Origin: Anaerolineae bacterium | Lineage (GTDB): Bacteria > Chloroflexota > Anaerolineae > 4572-78 > J111 | Reading direction: 5' to 3' | NCBI GenBank assembly: GCA_023382535.1 | Contig: JAHDWA010000015.1 | Coordinates: 62,001 to 126,000 of the forward strand | DNA: 64,000 bases | Part shown: piece after piece, positions 16,173 through 24,343 of the stretch | Numbering within the stretch: the first letter of the stretch is position 1 | How the letters are laid out: every line of letters begins with the position of its first letter | Translations under genes and position numbers: made by a program | The notes under the pieces: model-generated | The model's database searches: none | Told to the model about the DNA's origin: nothing | The model's input: the letters and a program-made list of their open reading frames with translations, nothing else

Positions 16173-16868
16173 TCAAACCCGTGTCCCTTCGCCTCGTTTG
16201 ATGGCGATGAGCTTCTTGGCCGTTTGGACGGCGACGGCGGCATCGCGGCAGTAGGCATCGGCCTCGATAGCCTCGGCAAAAGCTTCGTTGAGCGGCGCGC
16301 CGCCGACCATCACAATCACATCCTTACGAATGCCTTCGCTTTTCAGCCGGTCAATGACGACCTTCATGTAAGGCATGGTCGTGGTCAGCAGGGCGGACAT
16401 GCCGATGATCTCGGGTTTGTGCTCGTTGTAAGCCGCCATAAATTTGTCGGCGTCGTTGTTGATGCCCAGGTTGATCACTTCAAAGCCGGCCCCTTCCATC
16501 ATCATGGCCACCAGGTTCTTGCCGATGTCGTGGATATCGCCTTTAACTGTGCCGATTATCATTTTGCCGATAATCGGCGCGCCGGTTTCGGCCAGGAGAG
16601 GCCGGAGTACGGCCATCCCGGCTTTCATGGCGTTGGCAGCCATCAGCACTTCCGGCACAAACAAGATCCCATCCCGGAAGTCCTGGCCGACAATATCCAT
16701 TCCGGCCACCAGCCCATCGGTCAGCACATGGTAGGGCGTAATCCCCCGGCTGAGGGCCTCTTCGACGCCCTCGACGACTTCCTCTTGATAGCCGTCGTAA
16801 AGATCATCGCCCATTTGCTGGTATAGTTCTTCCAGGGATAAATCTTTTATGTTGAAGTCATCAGCCAT
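16173..16868 (-). CDS. Corrinoid (B12-binding) methyltransferase protein, MttC/MtbC family (231 aa)
   Basis: Methyl carrier for corrinoid-dependent methyltransferases. The helical cap domain (about 1-90) contains GMDIVGQDFRDGILFVPEVL. The Rossmann B12 domain (about 98-225) has the signature GDIHDIGKNLV with His113 as lower cobalt ligand, then GMSALLTTTMPYMKVVI and VGGAPLN. Length fits MttC-type proteins. The ATG at 16868 follows GGAGGAG. It probably accepts methyl groups from the MttB-like protein encoded at 1639-3189; a second methyltransferase to tetrahydrofolate or CoM and a RamA-type activase are not in the window. Confidence 0.93.
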   Translation of the reverse strand: MADDFNIKDLSLEELYQQMGDDLYDGYQEEVVEGVEEALSRGITPYHVLTDGLVAGMDIVGQDFRDGILFVPEVLMAANAMKAGMAVLRPLLAETGAPIIGKMIIGTVKGDIHDIGKNLVAMMMEGAGFEVINLGINNDADKFMAAYNEHKPEIIGMSALLTTTMPYMKVVIDRLKSEGIRKDVIVMVGGAPLNEAFAEAIEADAYCRDAAVAVQTAKKLIAIKRGEGTRV

Positions 16869-17229
16869 ATTGCTCTCCTCCAAAGATAGTCATCAGTAGT
16901 CAGTAATCAGCAGTCAGAGGTCAGAGAGGTTTTTTATCCATTAATTACTGTTTACTGCTTACAGATCACCGGCTACTGCCCCCGCTCCTTGTTTTCAACC
17001 AGGCGGGTCACAGGTTTGCGCTAAATGATTTGTATTATACCGCAAATCATACTATAAATGAATAGAGTAAGCAACTGTTTTAGGGGATAAAACGACATTA
17101 AACCCCCTGCCCCGCCACCCACCCGCGAATAAAATAGACTCTAAAAAAGCAGGTGACAGGCACTTTTTGTTCGAATAAGTCCACTTCTTAGCCCGATAAG
17201 CGCCTGTCACCTTAATGAGGATGAAGGGA
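16869..17229. promoter_or_regulatory. Divergent control region: corrinoid-gene promoter with palindrome, plus repeats
   Basis: On the minus strand, TTCATT (17062-17057), 17-bp spacer and TATAAT (17039-17034) form a promoter for the corrinoid gene. A palindrome ATGATTTG (17025-17032)/CAAATCAT (17043-17050) overlaps the -10 element and is a good operator candidate. At 16890-16980 there are degenerate CAGTAATCAG-type repeats. At 17151-17161 and 17202-17212, AGGTGACAGGC/GCCTGTCACCT form an 11-bp inverted repeat ending just before the PRPP synthetase gene. No gene is seen. Confidence 0.55.
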
Positions 17230-18180
17230 ATGAAAGCTGACGATATGATGGTCTTTGCCGGGAGCGGCAGTCCTGGCCTGACGGCTCGAATTTGCAGTTA
17301 TCTCCAGATTGAGCCGGGGAAGAATGAAACGCTGCGCTTCTCAGAAGGAAACACTTTTGTCCGTATCCTGGAAAATGTGCGGGGACGGCAGGTCTATCTG
17401 GTTCAATCAACGGTTTTTCCAACCAATGACAATTTTATGGAATTATTGTTCTGGATTGACGCCTTTAAGCGAGCCAGCGCAGCGGCGGTCACCGTCATTA
17501 TCCCCTACTTTAGCTATGCCAAAGGGGATAAAAAGGATGAACCGAGGGTGTCTATTCGAGCCAGGGTATGTGCCGATGCGATTGAAGTGGCCGGAGCCAC
17601 GCGGGTGGTGGCGATGGACCTGCACTCGCCCCAGATTCAGGGTTTCTTTCGTATTCCGGTAGATAATTTGTATGCTTTACCGGCTTTAGGGGAGTATATT
17701 CAACAGCAGCAGCTCCAAAATATGATCGTGGTTTCCCCCGATGCCGGTTTTACCAAGCAAGCCCGCAAATACGCTACCTTCCTGGGCACATCGGTGGCGA
17801 TAGCCAATAAGGAACGGCCCAGCCACGACGAGCATGCCGAAGTTCTGGAAATCATTGGCGACGTTAAGGGCAAAACAGCGATTGTCGTGGATGACTTTAC
17901 CATTTCCGGCGGAACCCTGGCCGCCGTCTCGACGAAGTTAATCGAGCGAGGGGCGCGGGAAGTGTATGCTATGGTCACGCATGGCGTCCTGGCCGAAGGT
18001 TCAATGGAACGGATTGCCGCCAGTCCGCTGAAAAAGCTCATCATCACCGACACGGTTGAGAACCAACCGGTAGCGTTTTCAGACAAAATTGAGGTCGTCT
18101 CGGTCGCGCACCTCCTGGGGGAAGCTATCCGGCGTATCCATTATCGCGAAAGTATCAGCGCGATGTTGTTTCCCAAGTAG
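17230..18180 (+). CDS. prs: Ribose-phosphate pyrophosphokinase, divergent (316 aa)
   Basis: Makes PRPP from ribose 5-phosphate and ATP for nucleotide and amino-acid synthesis. The catalytic His motif is intact in MDLHSPQIQGFFRIPVDNLY, as is VSPDAGFTKQARKYA. Two signatures are divergent. The ATP-loop motif usually written YARQDRK is YAKGDKK, and the PRPP-binding loop usually DDxxDTGGT is DDFTISGGT. It may therefore be a paralogue with altered regulation. In-frame ATGs exist at 17215, 17221 and 17230; 17230 is chosen because GAGG lies nine bases upstream and 17215 abuts an inverted repeat. It is a single-gene unit with its own terminator. Confidence 0.88.
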   Translation: MKADDMMVFAGSGSPGLTARICSYLQIEPGKNETLRFSEGNTFVRILENVRGRQVYLVQSTVFPTNDNFMELLFWIDAFKRASAAAVTVIIPYFSYAKGDKKDEPRVSIRARVCADAIEVAGATRVVAMDLHSPQIQGFFRIPVDNLYALPALGEYIQQQQLQNMIVVSPDAGFTKQARKYATFLGTSVAIANKERPSHDEHAEVLEIIGDVKGKTAIVVDDFTISGGTLAAVSTKLIERGAREVYAMVTHGVLAEGSMERIAASPLKKLIITDTVENQPVAFSDKIEVVSVAHLLGEAIRRIHYRESISAMLFPK

Positions 18181-18196
18181 TTCTCGCTGAAAAAAA

Positions 18197-18238
18197 GACC
18201 GGCCAGATTCGTAATCTGACCGGTCCGGCGGCTTTTTG
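18197..18238 (+). terminator. Intrinsic terminator after prs
   Basis: GACCGGCCAGATT (18197-18209) pairs with AATCTGACCGGTC (18213-18225) with one mismatch; a second GC-rich segment and TTTTT follow. Confidence 0.75.
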
Positions 18239-18332
18239 AGTGGAACGTCACCAAAAGCCAAACCCAAGGCGAAGGAGTGTATGCAAAATTCCTCTATATT
18301 ACCTTTAACCAGTTTTAGATGGTCTTGCGTAA

Positions 18333-18704
18333 TCAGTAACTATACCTGTAGTTGGAGTGGTGGTAATTGCGACCGTAATTCCAGTTTCCGTAGTTTTGAT
18401 AGCCATCGTACGGCCGGCAGCAGCAGTTGTTGTTGTTGTAGTTATAGTTGTAGTTATAGCGGGGGTAGTAACTTTGGCACCGGTTATAGTTACAGCCGGT
18501 GTAATAGTAAGGATGGCGAGCATGGTAGTTGTAGTTATACCCATAGTTGGGTTGATAGCCATACCCATGCTGGTAGCCCCCTCCTCCATAACCGCCCCGG
18601 CCATAATCACCGCCCCAATCATTGGGGCCTGAGGCGAAAGTAGCCGACACAAAAACCAGTTGCAGCAGCAGCAACACGCCGATAATCAAAATTACTTTTT
18701 TCAT
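18333..18704 (-). CDS. Small exported Tyr/Asn/Gly-rich protein (123 aa)
   Basis: A clear signal peptide (MKKVILIIGVLLLLQLVFVSATFA) is followed by a mature part of about 98 residues with strongly biased composition: Gly-Tyr repeats near residues 33-52, then Asn-Tyr repeats (YGYNYNYHARH), a CNYNRC pair and a CCC cluster after NYNNNN. No known domain is recognised. The composition resembles low-complexity, adhesive or structural surface peptides, and the Cys groups could cross-link. RBS AAAGGAGAACCT precedes the ATG. The leader upstream carries a strong intrinsic terminator (18809-18845), so expression may be conditional. Function unknown. Confidence 0.75.
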   Translation of the reverse strand: MKKVILIIGVLLLLQLVFVSATFASGPNDWGGDYGRGGYGGGGYQHGYGYQPNYGYNYNYHARHPYYYTGCNYNRCQSYYPRYNYNYNYNNNNCCCRPYDGYQNYGNWNYGRNYHHSNYRYSY

Positions 18705-19260
18705 AGGTTCTCCTTTCTAAAGGAACGCTAAACCTGACAAACTACTACTCAAAACAGGTCATTTCACCGGGCATACACTCCCTTTGTTGACCCTTGGCCT
18801 GGTAAACAAAAAAGCTCCAACCAATTATTAGATTTGATTAGAGCTTTGCCGACATAGTTAGCTTTGCACTCCTTGACATGCCTGAATGCCACCGCATCAG
18901 CCAGGCATTGTCGAAAAATGTTGCTGATAGTGAGTAATTTGGGTTGATTTTGTAAAGAACAGTGAGCTTGACGCTGTACTTACTTAAGATTATCTCAAAT
19001 CACCGGGCGGTTGTCAAGGCTTAAGGTTTGGACTTTTGGCCTATAAATTGTCGCTGTCTTTCAACTGACCTGGTCAGCTCGCTCAGTTTGTTCGAAACCT
19101 ACCTCGAAATCTACCGCAATCGTATCATCGTGTGGTAAATACGCAACCCTGATTTACCTATTCCTCATTTTGTGGAATAATAAAAGGGGGCGTTTTTATT
19201 CCTCAGATATAACCCTTCAACTTTTGATTGTACAAAAATAATAGAAAGGAGCATCGAGTG
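18705..19260. promoter_or_regulatory. Long divergent intergenic region with a terminator-bearing leader
   Basis: Reading the minus strand toward the small exported protein, AAAGCTCTAATC pairs with GGTTGGAGCTTT (12 bp with G-U pairs) and is followed by TTTTTTGTTTA, an intrinsic terminator about 105 nt before the start codon (18809-18845). Upstream of it another stem, ATGCCTG/CAGGCAT, spans about 18878-18908, and GCAAAGCTAAC lies between them. On the plus strand, GGAATAA/TTATTCC at 19174-19202 forms a hairpin about 60 nt before the beta-helix gene. No coding gene is seen. Confidence 0.5.
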
Positions 19261-22200
19261 ATGAAACTTTACCAACAGCTTTTAGTTTGGTTTGTTGGTC
19301 TATTGTTTACCCTGGGCTTCAGCTTATCGCCAGGGGACCTGGCTATGGCCGGCGCTCTGGCAACCACCCCCCCGGGAGAGATCCGGGTGAAGGTTGATGC
19401 GCAGGGTCTTCTACACCTTACCCTCGATGCCAACAGCCAGGGGGTGATCTTTTCCCTTCAACGCGATAAAACAAGCGGACAGATGATCATCACGAGCCGG
19501 TCGGGCCGGGTGCGCTTTCACCAGCCGGTCCGAGAAGCTCAGAACTGGTTCGTGCTGAAGACAGGTCAGGGCCAACTGGAGATTGGCCTGCCGGAAGCGG
19601 GCGAGCCGCTTGATCTGGAGCTGGCCTACGATGAACGAGAGGACCGGGTGGTAGTGAAGGCCGGACACAACCTGGAAGTGGTTGGGGCTGATCTGGCCGG
19701 CTCGTTAGCCCTTCAGGCTGAAAACCGGCTCACCCTGGGACCAGGTTATCTTAATATCGCCGGAGATTTGAGCGTGCTGGCCAGCCAGACCCTCCGGATT
19801 CGTGATAAGGAGACCTGCCCTCTCCTGGCCCATGTCGAAGGGCAGTTCATCCTTCAAGGTCAGCAAGCCATAGATATATTTGCTCTAAGCCATCCAGCCA
19901 GCGCTCTGATTTCCGGGGGGGATATGGTGCTGCGTTCGGAGCAGCCAGTTCGGGGCGATGCCCACTACCTGGCCGGCGGCCAGTTTCGGATCGAGCAGTT
20001 GGACGGCCGGGCCGGCCATCTCCTCAGTCCCTATGACCCGATCATTCTGGCCAATCAAAATGTCTCTTTAGGTAATTACACAGGGGCTTCTCTGCACATT
20101 CTGGCAGGGGGGGAGGTCACCCTGAGCAACGTAACCATTACCGGAAACGACACGGCAGCCAATACGATCAATCCGGCCAATGCCACCCTCTTCAACGGCG
20201 TGACTCCGATTGGCAGCCTGGCCAGCTTCAACCTGTCAGATGGGACACCGGTTACCATTAACGGCAATACCCAACCCACTTTAGATGTGAGAGCCGGCGT
20301 GGCCTGGGGAACTTTTGCCGGCGGCGCTCCGGCTCCCGCCAACCCGGTGATTCCTCCGGGACTTGTTCCGACCTTTAGCGGACCGGCGGCCACCGCTAAC
20401 ATTACTGTGGGGAATATCACCGTCTCTCCTCCCAACGGGGTGGTCCTGCTGACGAATCAATACCGCCCCAGCGGATTGAGCGGAAACATTACGACCGGCA
20501 GTATCAATACCGGGACTGCTTCTCCCGGCGGGAATGGCGGCGCTGTCTTGATTGACTCTCGTGATAATATCACTGCCGGATCTTTAAACACCGCTGCCGA
20601 CGTCGCCGGTAGTGCAGCCAGTAATGGCGGCGCGGTTCGGGTGATTGCGGAGGGCAATATCAACCAGGGTAACGTCAATACCTTCGCTCAGTCGGGCGCC
20701 TCGACGGCCGGGAATGGCGGCAATGTGACGATCACCGCTGGGGGCATACTAACTGGTACAAGAATAGCCTCGTTTGTTCAATCGGCGACTGGCTCCGGGA
20801 ATGCGGGGGACATCAATATCACCGCTACCGGGCCGCTGACTTTGACCACCCTGCAAAGTCACTCCCGCTTTTCGGGAACCGGCTTCTCCGGCGATGCCGG
20901 CGATGTGACCATCCTGGTCAAAAATGCCGGCCCGTTGAACGGCGGTGATGATCTGCATTTGAACTACATCTGGTCTGACTCAGGCGCCTGGTACTTTGGC
21001 AGCGCGGTGGGGCCTTCGGGGAATGGCGCTAATGTCTCCCTGGAGACCGAAGATGGTGATGTCATCTTCGATAATTGGATCTGGGTACAAACCCTGGCCA
21101 GAGGTGGAACCAACAACTCCGGCAGCGGCGGCAATATTGCAGTTACAGCCACCAACGGCGGCATAACCATAGGCCAGTTTGGTCTCAACACGCGAACCGA
21201 GGTTGCTTCTGGCAGCGGCGGCAATACCGGCCAGAGTGGCGACGTGACCCTGATTACAGAGGGAGACATAGAGGTCAACGTAGCGGCAACGAATGGAGGC
21301 ATCCTGGCCGACACGCGGGTGCTTTCGGGAACTACCCAGGGAAGCGGGACTGTCTTGGTCCAGTCCAGCAGCGGGGCGGTTGACTTTGGTCCCAACGGGA
21401 TCACCGTCCAATCGTTCAGCAATGGCGGCCAGGCCGGCAGCACTGGCGGGATCACCCTTGAAGCTGCCGGAGACATCAACGTCAGGTTCCTCCGTACCCA
21501 CTCCCAGAGTAGTAACGGGGGGAGCCAGGCCGGCACCGCCGGGCCGGTGCTGGTGACCGGCGGCGGTAATATCAACCTGCCCACCGGAATCTCCAGTGCG
21601 GCAGAGGCCCCGGCCGGAACGGCCGGGAATGGCGGCAATGTGACGATCACCGCTGGGGGCATACTAACTGGTACAAGCATAGCCTCGTTTGTTCAGTCGG
21701 CGACCGGCTCCGGGAACGCCGGAGACATCAATATCACCGCCACCGGGCCACTAACCCTGACTACCTTACGTAGTCACTCCCGCTTTTCGGGGAACGGCTT
21801 CTCCGGCGATGCCGGCGATGTGACCATCCTGGTCAAGAATGCCGGCCCCTTGGACGGTAGCGATGATCTGCGTTTGACCTACATTTGGTCTGACTCAGGG
21901 GCCTGGTACTACAGCAGCGCGGTAGGACCTTCAGGCAACGGCGCTAATGTCTCCCTGGTGACCGAAGATGGTGATGTCATCTTTGATGAGTGGCTTTGGG
22001 TACAAACCCTGGCCAGGGGTGGAACCAACAACTCCGGCAGCGGCGGCAATATTGCAGTTACAGCCACCAATGGCAGTTTTTCGGTCAGTGATTTTGGCGT
22101 CAATACTCGTTCTCAGGCAGCCAGTGGAAGCAGCGGGAACGCTGGGCAAGGCGGCGATGTGGCCATTATTGCCACTGGGACAATTACCAATCCTACTTTT

Positions 22201-23211
22201 GGGGGGATTGATACCCGCTCGGTTGCCCTGGCCGGGAACAGTTCAGAGGGCGGGGCGATCTTGCTACAGTCAACCGGCAGCAACATTGACTTTGGCCCTA
22301 ACAATCTTACCTCTTTGTCCGAGACCAACTCCGGGCAGGCCGGCAGTGGCGGTGGCATTGCCCTGGAGGCGGCCGGGAGTATCACGGCCGGCAATATTGG
22401 CTCTCAATCCAGGTCCAATAGCGGCAACGCGGGGAACGCCGGGCCGGTTGAGTTGTTAGCCGATGATGAGATCCGGGTTACCTCGATTAACGCAACCGCG
22501 CTCGGTGGGGCTAGTCATGGCGCGGGGGGTAGGATCATAGTCGGAACTAACCAGTTCTTCCGGGTAACGGGCCTGACCTCCTTTGCCGCCAGTATTGCCA
22601 ACCAGGGGCTGGCCCACAGCAGTTCAATTACCATTACCCATGGCGGCGGCGGGATCACTCCCTTCATCGTTGGCGATGCGGCCACCAACGGGACGGCCGG
22701 GGCCGTCACCACCGGCGATGCTCTACTTAATCCGACCCAACCTTATCTTTACAGCCACTTTGAAGTCCCGAACCTCTGGATCATCTCGGTACCTTCGCCC
22801 CTGGCTATCAGCAAGCTGGCTACCCCCAGCGCCGATGCCCCTTACCATGGCGGGATTACCTATACCATTGTGTTGAGTAACAGTAGCGACACCCTGGCTG
22901 CTGGGGTGCTGCTGACAGATACCTTACCCGGCCCGGTGAATTTTGACCATTGGGTCCAACAACCTGCCGGGGCTGCGGTTGCCGCCGGCCAGCTTACCTG
23001 GAACGGGACTGTACCGGCTAACGGGCAGGTGAGTTTCAGCTTTGTGGTCAGCCACACCGGGGTTTACAGCCAGGTGGTGACAAACACGGCCAGGTTCTTC
23101 CAGCCGGCCTCGGGTAGCCAGGGCAGTGACGAGGCTGTCTTTGTGATTGAACCCGACCCGGCGAGTTCACCCCCACAAGATGCGGTCTACCTGCCAATTT
23201 TACGGAAGTAA
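19261..23211 (+). CDS. Large exported beta-helix/haemagglutinin-like surface protein (1316 aa)
   Basis: A signal peptide (about 1-30) is followed by about 1050 residues of Gly/Asn/Ser/Thr-rich repeats such as GNGGNVTITAGGILTGT, SGSGGNIAVTATNGG and GNAGDINITATGPLTL, the pattern of right-handed beta-helix filamentous-haemagglutinin-like adhesins. A block of about 150 residues occurs twice 305 residues apart. Near the C-terminus is a DUF11-type Ig-like repeat (SKLATPSADAPYHGGITYTI, LLTDTLPGPV), and the protein ends AVYLPILRK, a short C-terminal motif recalled from other Chloroflexota exported proteins. Start 19261 has AAAGGAG upstream. Likely surface adhesion or sheath component; no partner secretion protein is adjacent. 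Confidence 0.82.
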   Translation: MKLYQQLLVWFVGLLFTLGFSLSPGDLAMAGALATTPPGEIRVKVDAQGLLHLTLDANSQGVIFSLQRDKTSGQMIITSRSGRVRFHQPVREAQNWFVLKTGQGQLEIGLPEAGEPLDLELAYDEREDRVVVKAGHNLEVVGADLAGSLALQAENRLTLGPGYLNIAGDLSVLASQTLRIRDKETCPLLAHVEGQFILQGQQAIDIFALSHPASALISGGDMVLRSEQPVRGDAHYLAGGQFRIEQLDGRAGHLLSPYDPIILANQNVSLGNYTGASLHILAGGEVTLSNVTITGNDTAANTINPANATLFNGVTPIGSLASFNLSDGTPVTINGNTQPTLDVRAGVAWGTFAGGAPAPANPVIPPGLVPTFSGPAATANITVGNITVSPPNGVVLLTNQYRPSGLSGNITTGSINTGTASPGGNGGAVLIDSRDNITAGSLNTAADVAGSAASNGGAVRVIAEGNINQGNVNTFAQSGASTAGNGGNVTITAGGILTGTRIASFVQSATGSGNAGDINITATGPLTLTTLQSHSRFSGTGFSGDAGDVTILVKNAGPLNGGDDLHLNYIWSDSGAWYFGSAVGPSGNGANVSLETEDGDVIFDNWIWVQTLARGGTNNSGSGGNIAVTATNGGITIGQFGLNTRTEVASGSGGNTGQSGDVTLITEGDIEVNVAATNGGILADTRVLSGTTQGSGTVLVQSSSGAVDFGPNGITVQSFSNGGQAGSTGGITLEAAGDINVRFLRTHSQSSNGGSQAGTAGPVLVTGGGNINLPTGISSAAEAPAGTAGNGGNVTITAGGILTGTSIASFVQSATGSGNAGDINITATGPLTLTTLRSHSRFSGNGFSGDAGDVTILVKNAGPLDGSDDLRLTYIWSDSGAWYYSSAVGPSGNGANVSLVTEDGDVIFDEWLWVQTLARGGTNNSGSGGNIAVTATNGSFSVSDFGVNTRSQAASGSSGNAGQGGDVAIIATGTITNPTFGGIDTRSVALAGNSSEGGAILLQSTGSNIDFGPNNLTSLSETNSGQAGSGGGIALEAAGSITAGNIGSQSRSNSGNAGNAGPVELLADDEIRVTSINATALGGASHGAGGRIIVGTNQFFRVTGLTSFAASIANQGLAHSSSITITHGGGGITPFIVGDAATNGTAGAVTTGDALLNPTQPYLYSHFEVPNLWIISVPSPLAISKLATPSADAPYHGGITYTIVLSNSSDTLAAGVLLTDTLPGPVNFDHWVQQPAGAAVAAGQLTWNGTVPANGQVSFSFVVSHTGVYSQVVTNTARFFQPASGSQGSDEAVFVIEPDPASSPPQDAVYLPILRK
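20706..21155 (+). repeat. Internal direct repeat of the beta-helix gene, copy 1
   Basis: About 450 bp closely matching 21621-22070 at a constant offset of 915 bp. Long identical runs are visible at DNA level, including silent sites, so the duplication is recent or kept similar by gene conversion. Confidence 0.85.
21621..22070 (+). repeat. Internal direct repeat of the beta-helix gene, copy 2
   Basis: Second copy of the 450-bp unit at 20706-21155; small differences alter a few residues (for example NNWIW against DEWLW-type changes). Confidence 0.85.
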
Positions 23212-23457
23212 AACATTTACCCGAGGAAGGGTGGGCCACCAATCTGCCCCGCTTCCTGCCTCATTATATTGAAGCGCAAGTATGGAACCATCAAGCACTT
23301 TTGACCTACAAAAGACAATTACGGGATGATAAACAAAGTTGGTTCAGCGCGCCTGTTGAAGTGGCAGTCCATTCTGACATAGGAGAAGACAATCGCTACT
23401 CACCCCCAGACCAGGTCTCGTCGGCGCAGCCTGGGCTGCCTGGCGATACTCCTCGCC

Positions 23458-24219
23458 GTGCCGCTGCTTTACTACGGCTTGCACGTCGCCTGGCGCACCC
23501 CGCCGCTGGCCCCCACCCAACTCATTGCCCACCGCGGCGGGCCAAAATACGCCCCCGAAAACACCCTGGCCGCCTTCGAGCACGCCATCGCCCAGGGCGT
23601 GGGCTGGTTGGAGTTCGATGTACAGATGACTCAGGACGGAGTCCTGGTGATCATCCACGATGAAACGGTTGATCGGACCACGGACGGGACGGGTTCGGTG
23701 CGCGATTTGACCTTCGCCCAAATTCGCGCGCTCGATGCCGGGAGGGGTGAAAAAGTCCCGACTTTCCAGGAAGTGGTGGAGCTGGCTAAGGCCCACGGGG
23801 TGAAGCTGTTACCGGAGACTAAATCCGCGCACCTGTATGCGGGCCTTGAAGAAAAGATACTGCATGTGCTGGACGAGGCCGGCTACCTCGACCGAACCGT
23901 TATCCAATCCTTCGAGGCCGCCTCGCTCGACACCCTCCATCGCCTCAATCCGCAGGCCCGCCTGTGCGCTCTCTACGGCCTGTGGCCGTTCAGCGTCAGC
24001 GCCCCGCCCGGCGACGCGCAGTTCGTCTGCCCCATGGCCGAGATGGTGCTCCTCAACCCAGGGATCATCCGGCAGGCGCACGGCGAAGGGCGGCAGGTCT
24101 TCGTTTGGTTTGGACTGCTGGAAAACCCGTTGCTCTTCAGGGTCATGCGCTTCTTCGGCGCAGATGGGCTGATGAGTGATGATCCGGTGGCACTGCGCGA
24201 GGCGCTGTCGCCTCCCTGA
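23458..24219 (+). CDS. Glycerophosphodiester phosphodiesterase (GDPD) family protein
   Basis: Hydrolyses glycerophosphodiesters to glycerol 3-phosphate and an alcohol. GDPD motifs are AHRGGPKYAPENTLAAF (catalytic His and substrate Glu/Asn), WLEFDVQMTQDGVLVIIHDE (metal-binding Glu-Asp and second His), LLPETKSA and QSFEAASL, with DGLMSDDP at the end. The annotated start is a GTG at 23458 that falls inside a hydrophobic segment. The frame is open back to 23383, giving a longer N-terminus RSRRRSLGCLAILLAVP that looks like a membrane anchor or signal, and AGGAGA lies properly before an ATC codon at 23392. The true start is probably 23392 (275 aa) with a non-standard or mutated initiation codon. 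Confidence 0.85.
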   Translation: MPLLYYGLHVAWRTPPLAPTQLIAHRGGPKYAPENTLAAFEHAIAQGVGWLEFDVQMTQDGVLVIIHDETVDRTTDGTGSVRDLTFAQIRALDAGRGEKVPTFQEVVELAKAHGVKLLPETKSAHLYAGLEEKILHVLDEAGYLDRTVIQSFEAASLDTLHRLNPQARLCALYGLWPFSVSAPPGDAQFVCPMAEMVLLNPGIIRQAHGEGRQVFVWFGLLENPLLFRVMRFFGADGLMSDDPVALREALSPP

Positions 24220-24343
24220 CTTCATCAGCGGGCGTTAAGGGAAGCGCGTCTCGTTCCTCAATCCCATTACCCGGGAGAGGCCCCACCCTCATTTTGCTGC
24301 AGCCGATTCTCGCTTAAAATATATCCGGAGGTAGGATACATCT

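Noticed and set aside
23212..23390. Possible short gene after the beta-helix gene (frame reading WNHQALLTYKRQLRDDKQSW)
   Set aside because: No start with RBS, no recognised family, and it runs into the GDPD leader in another frame. It may be a relic but cannot be supported.
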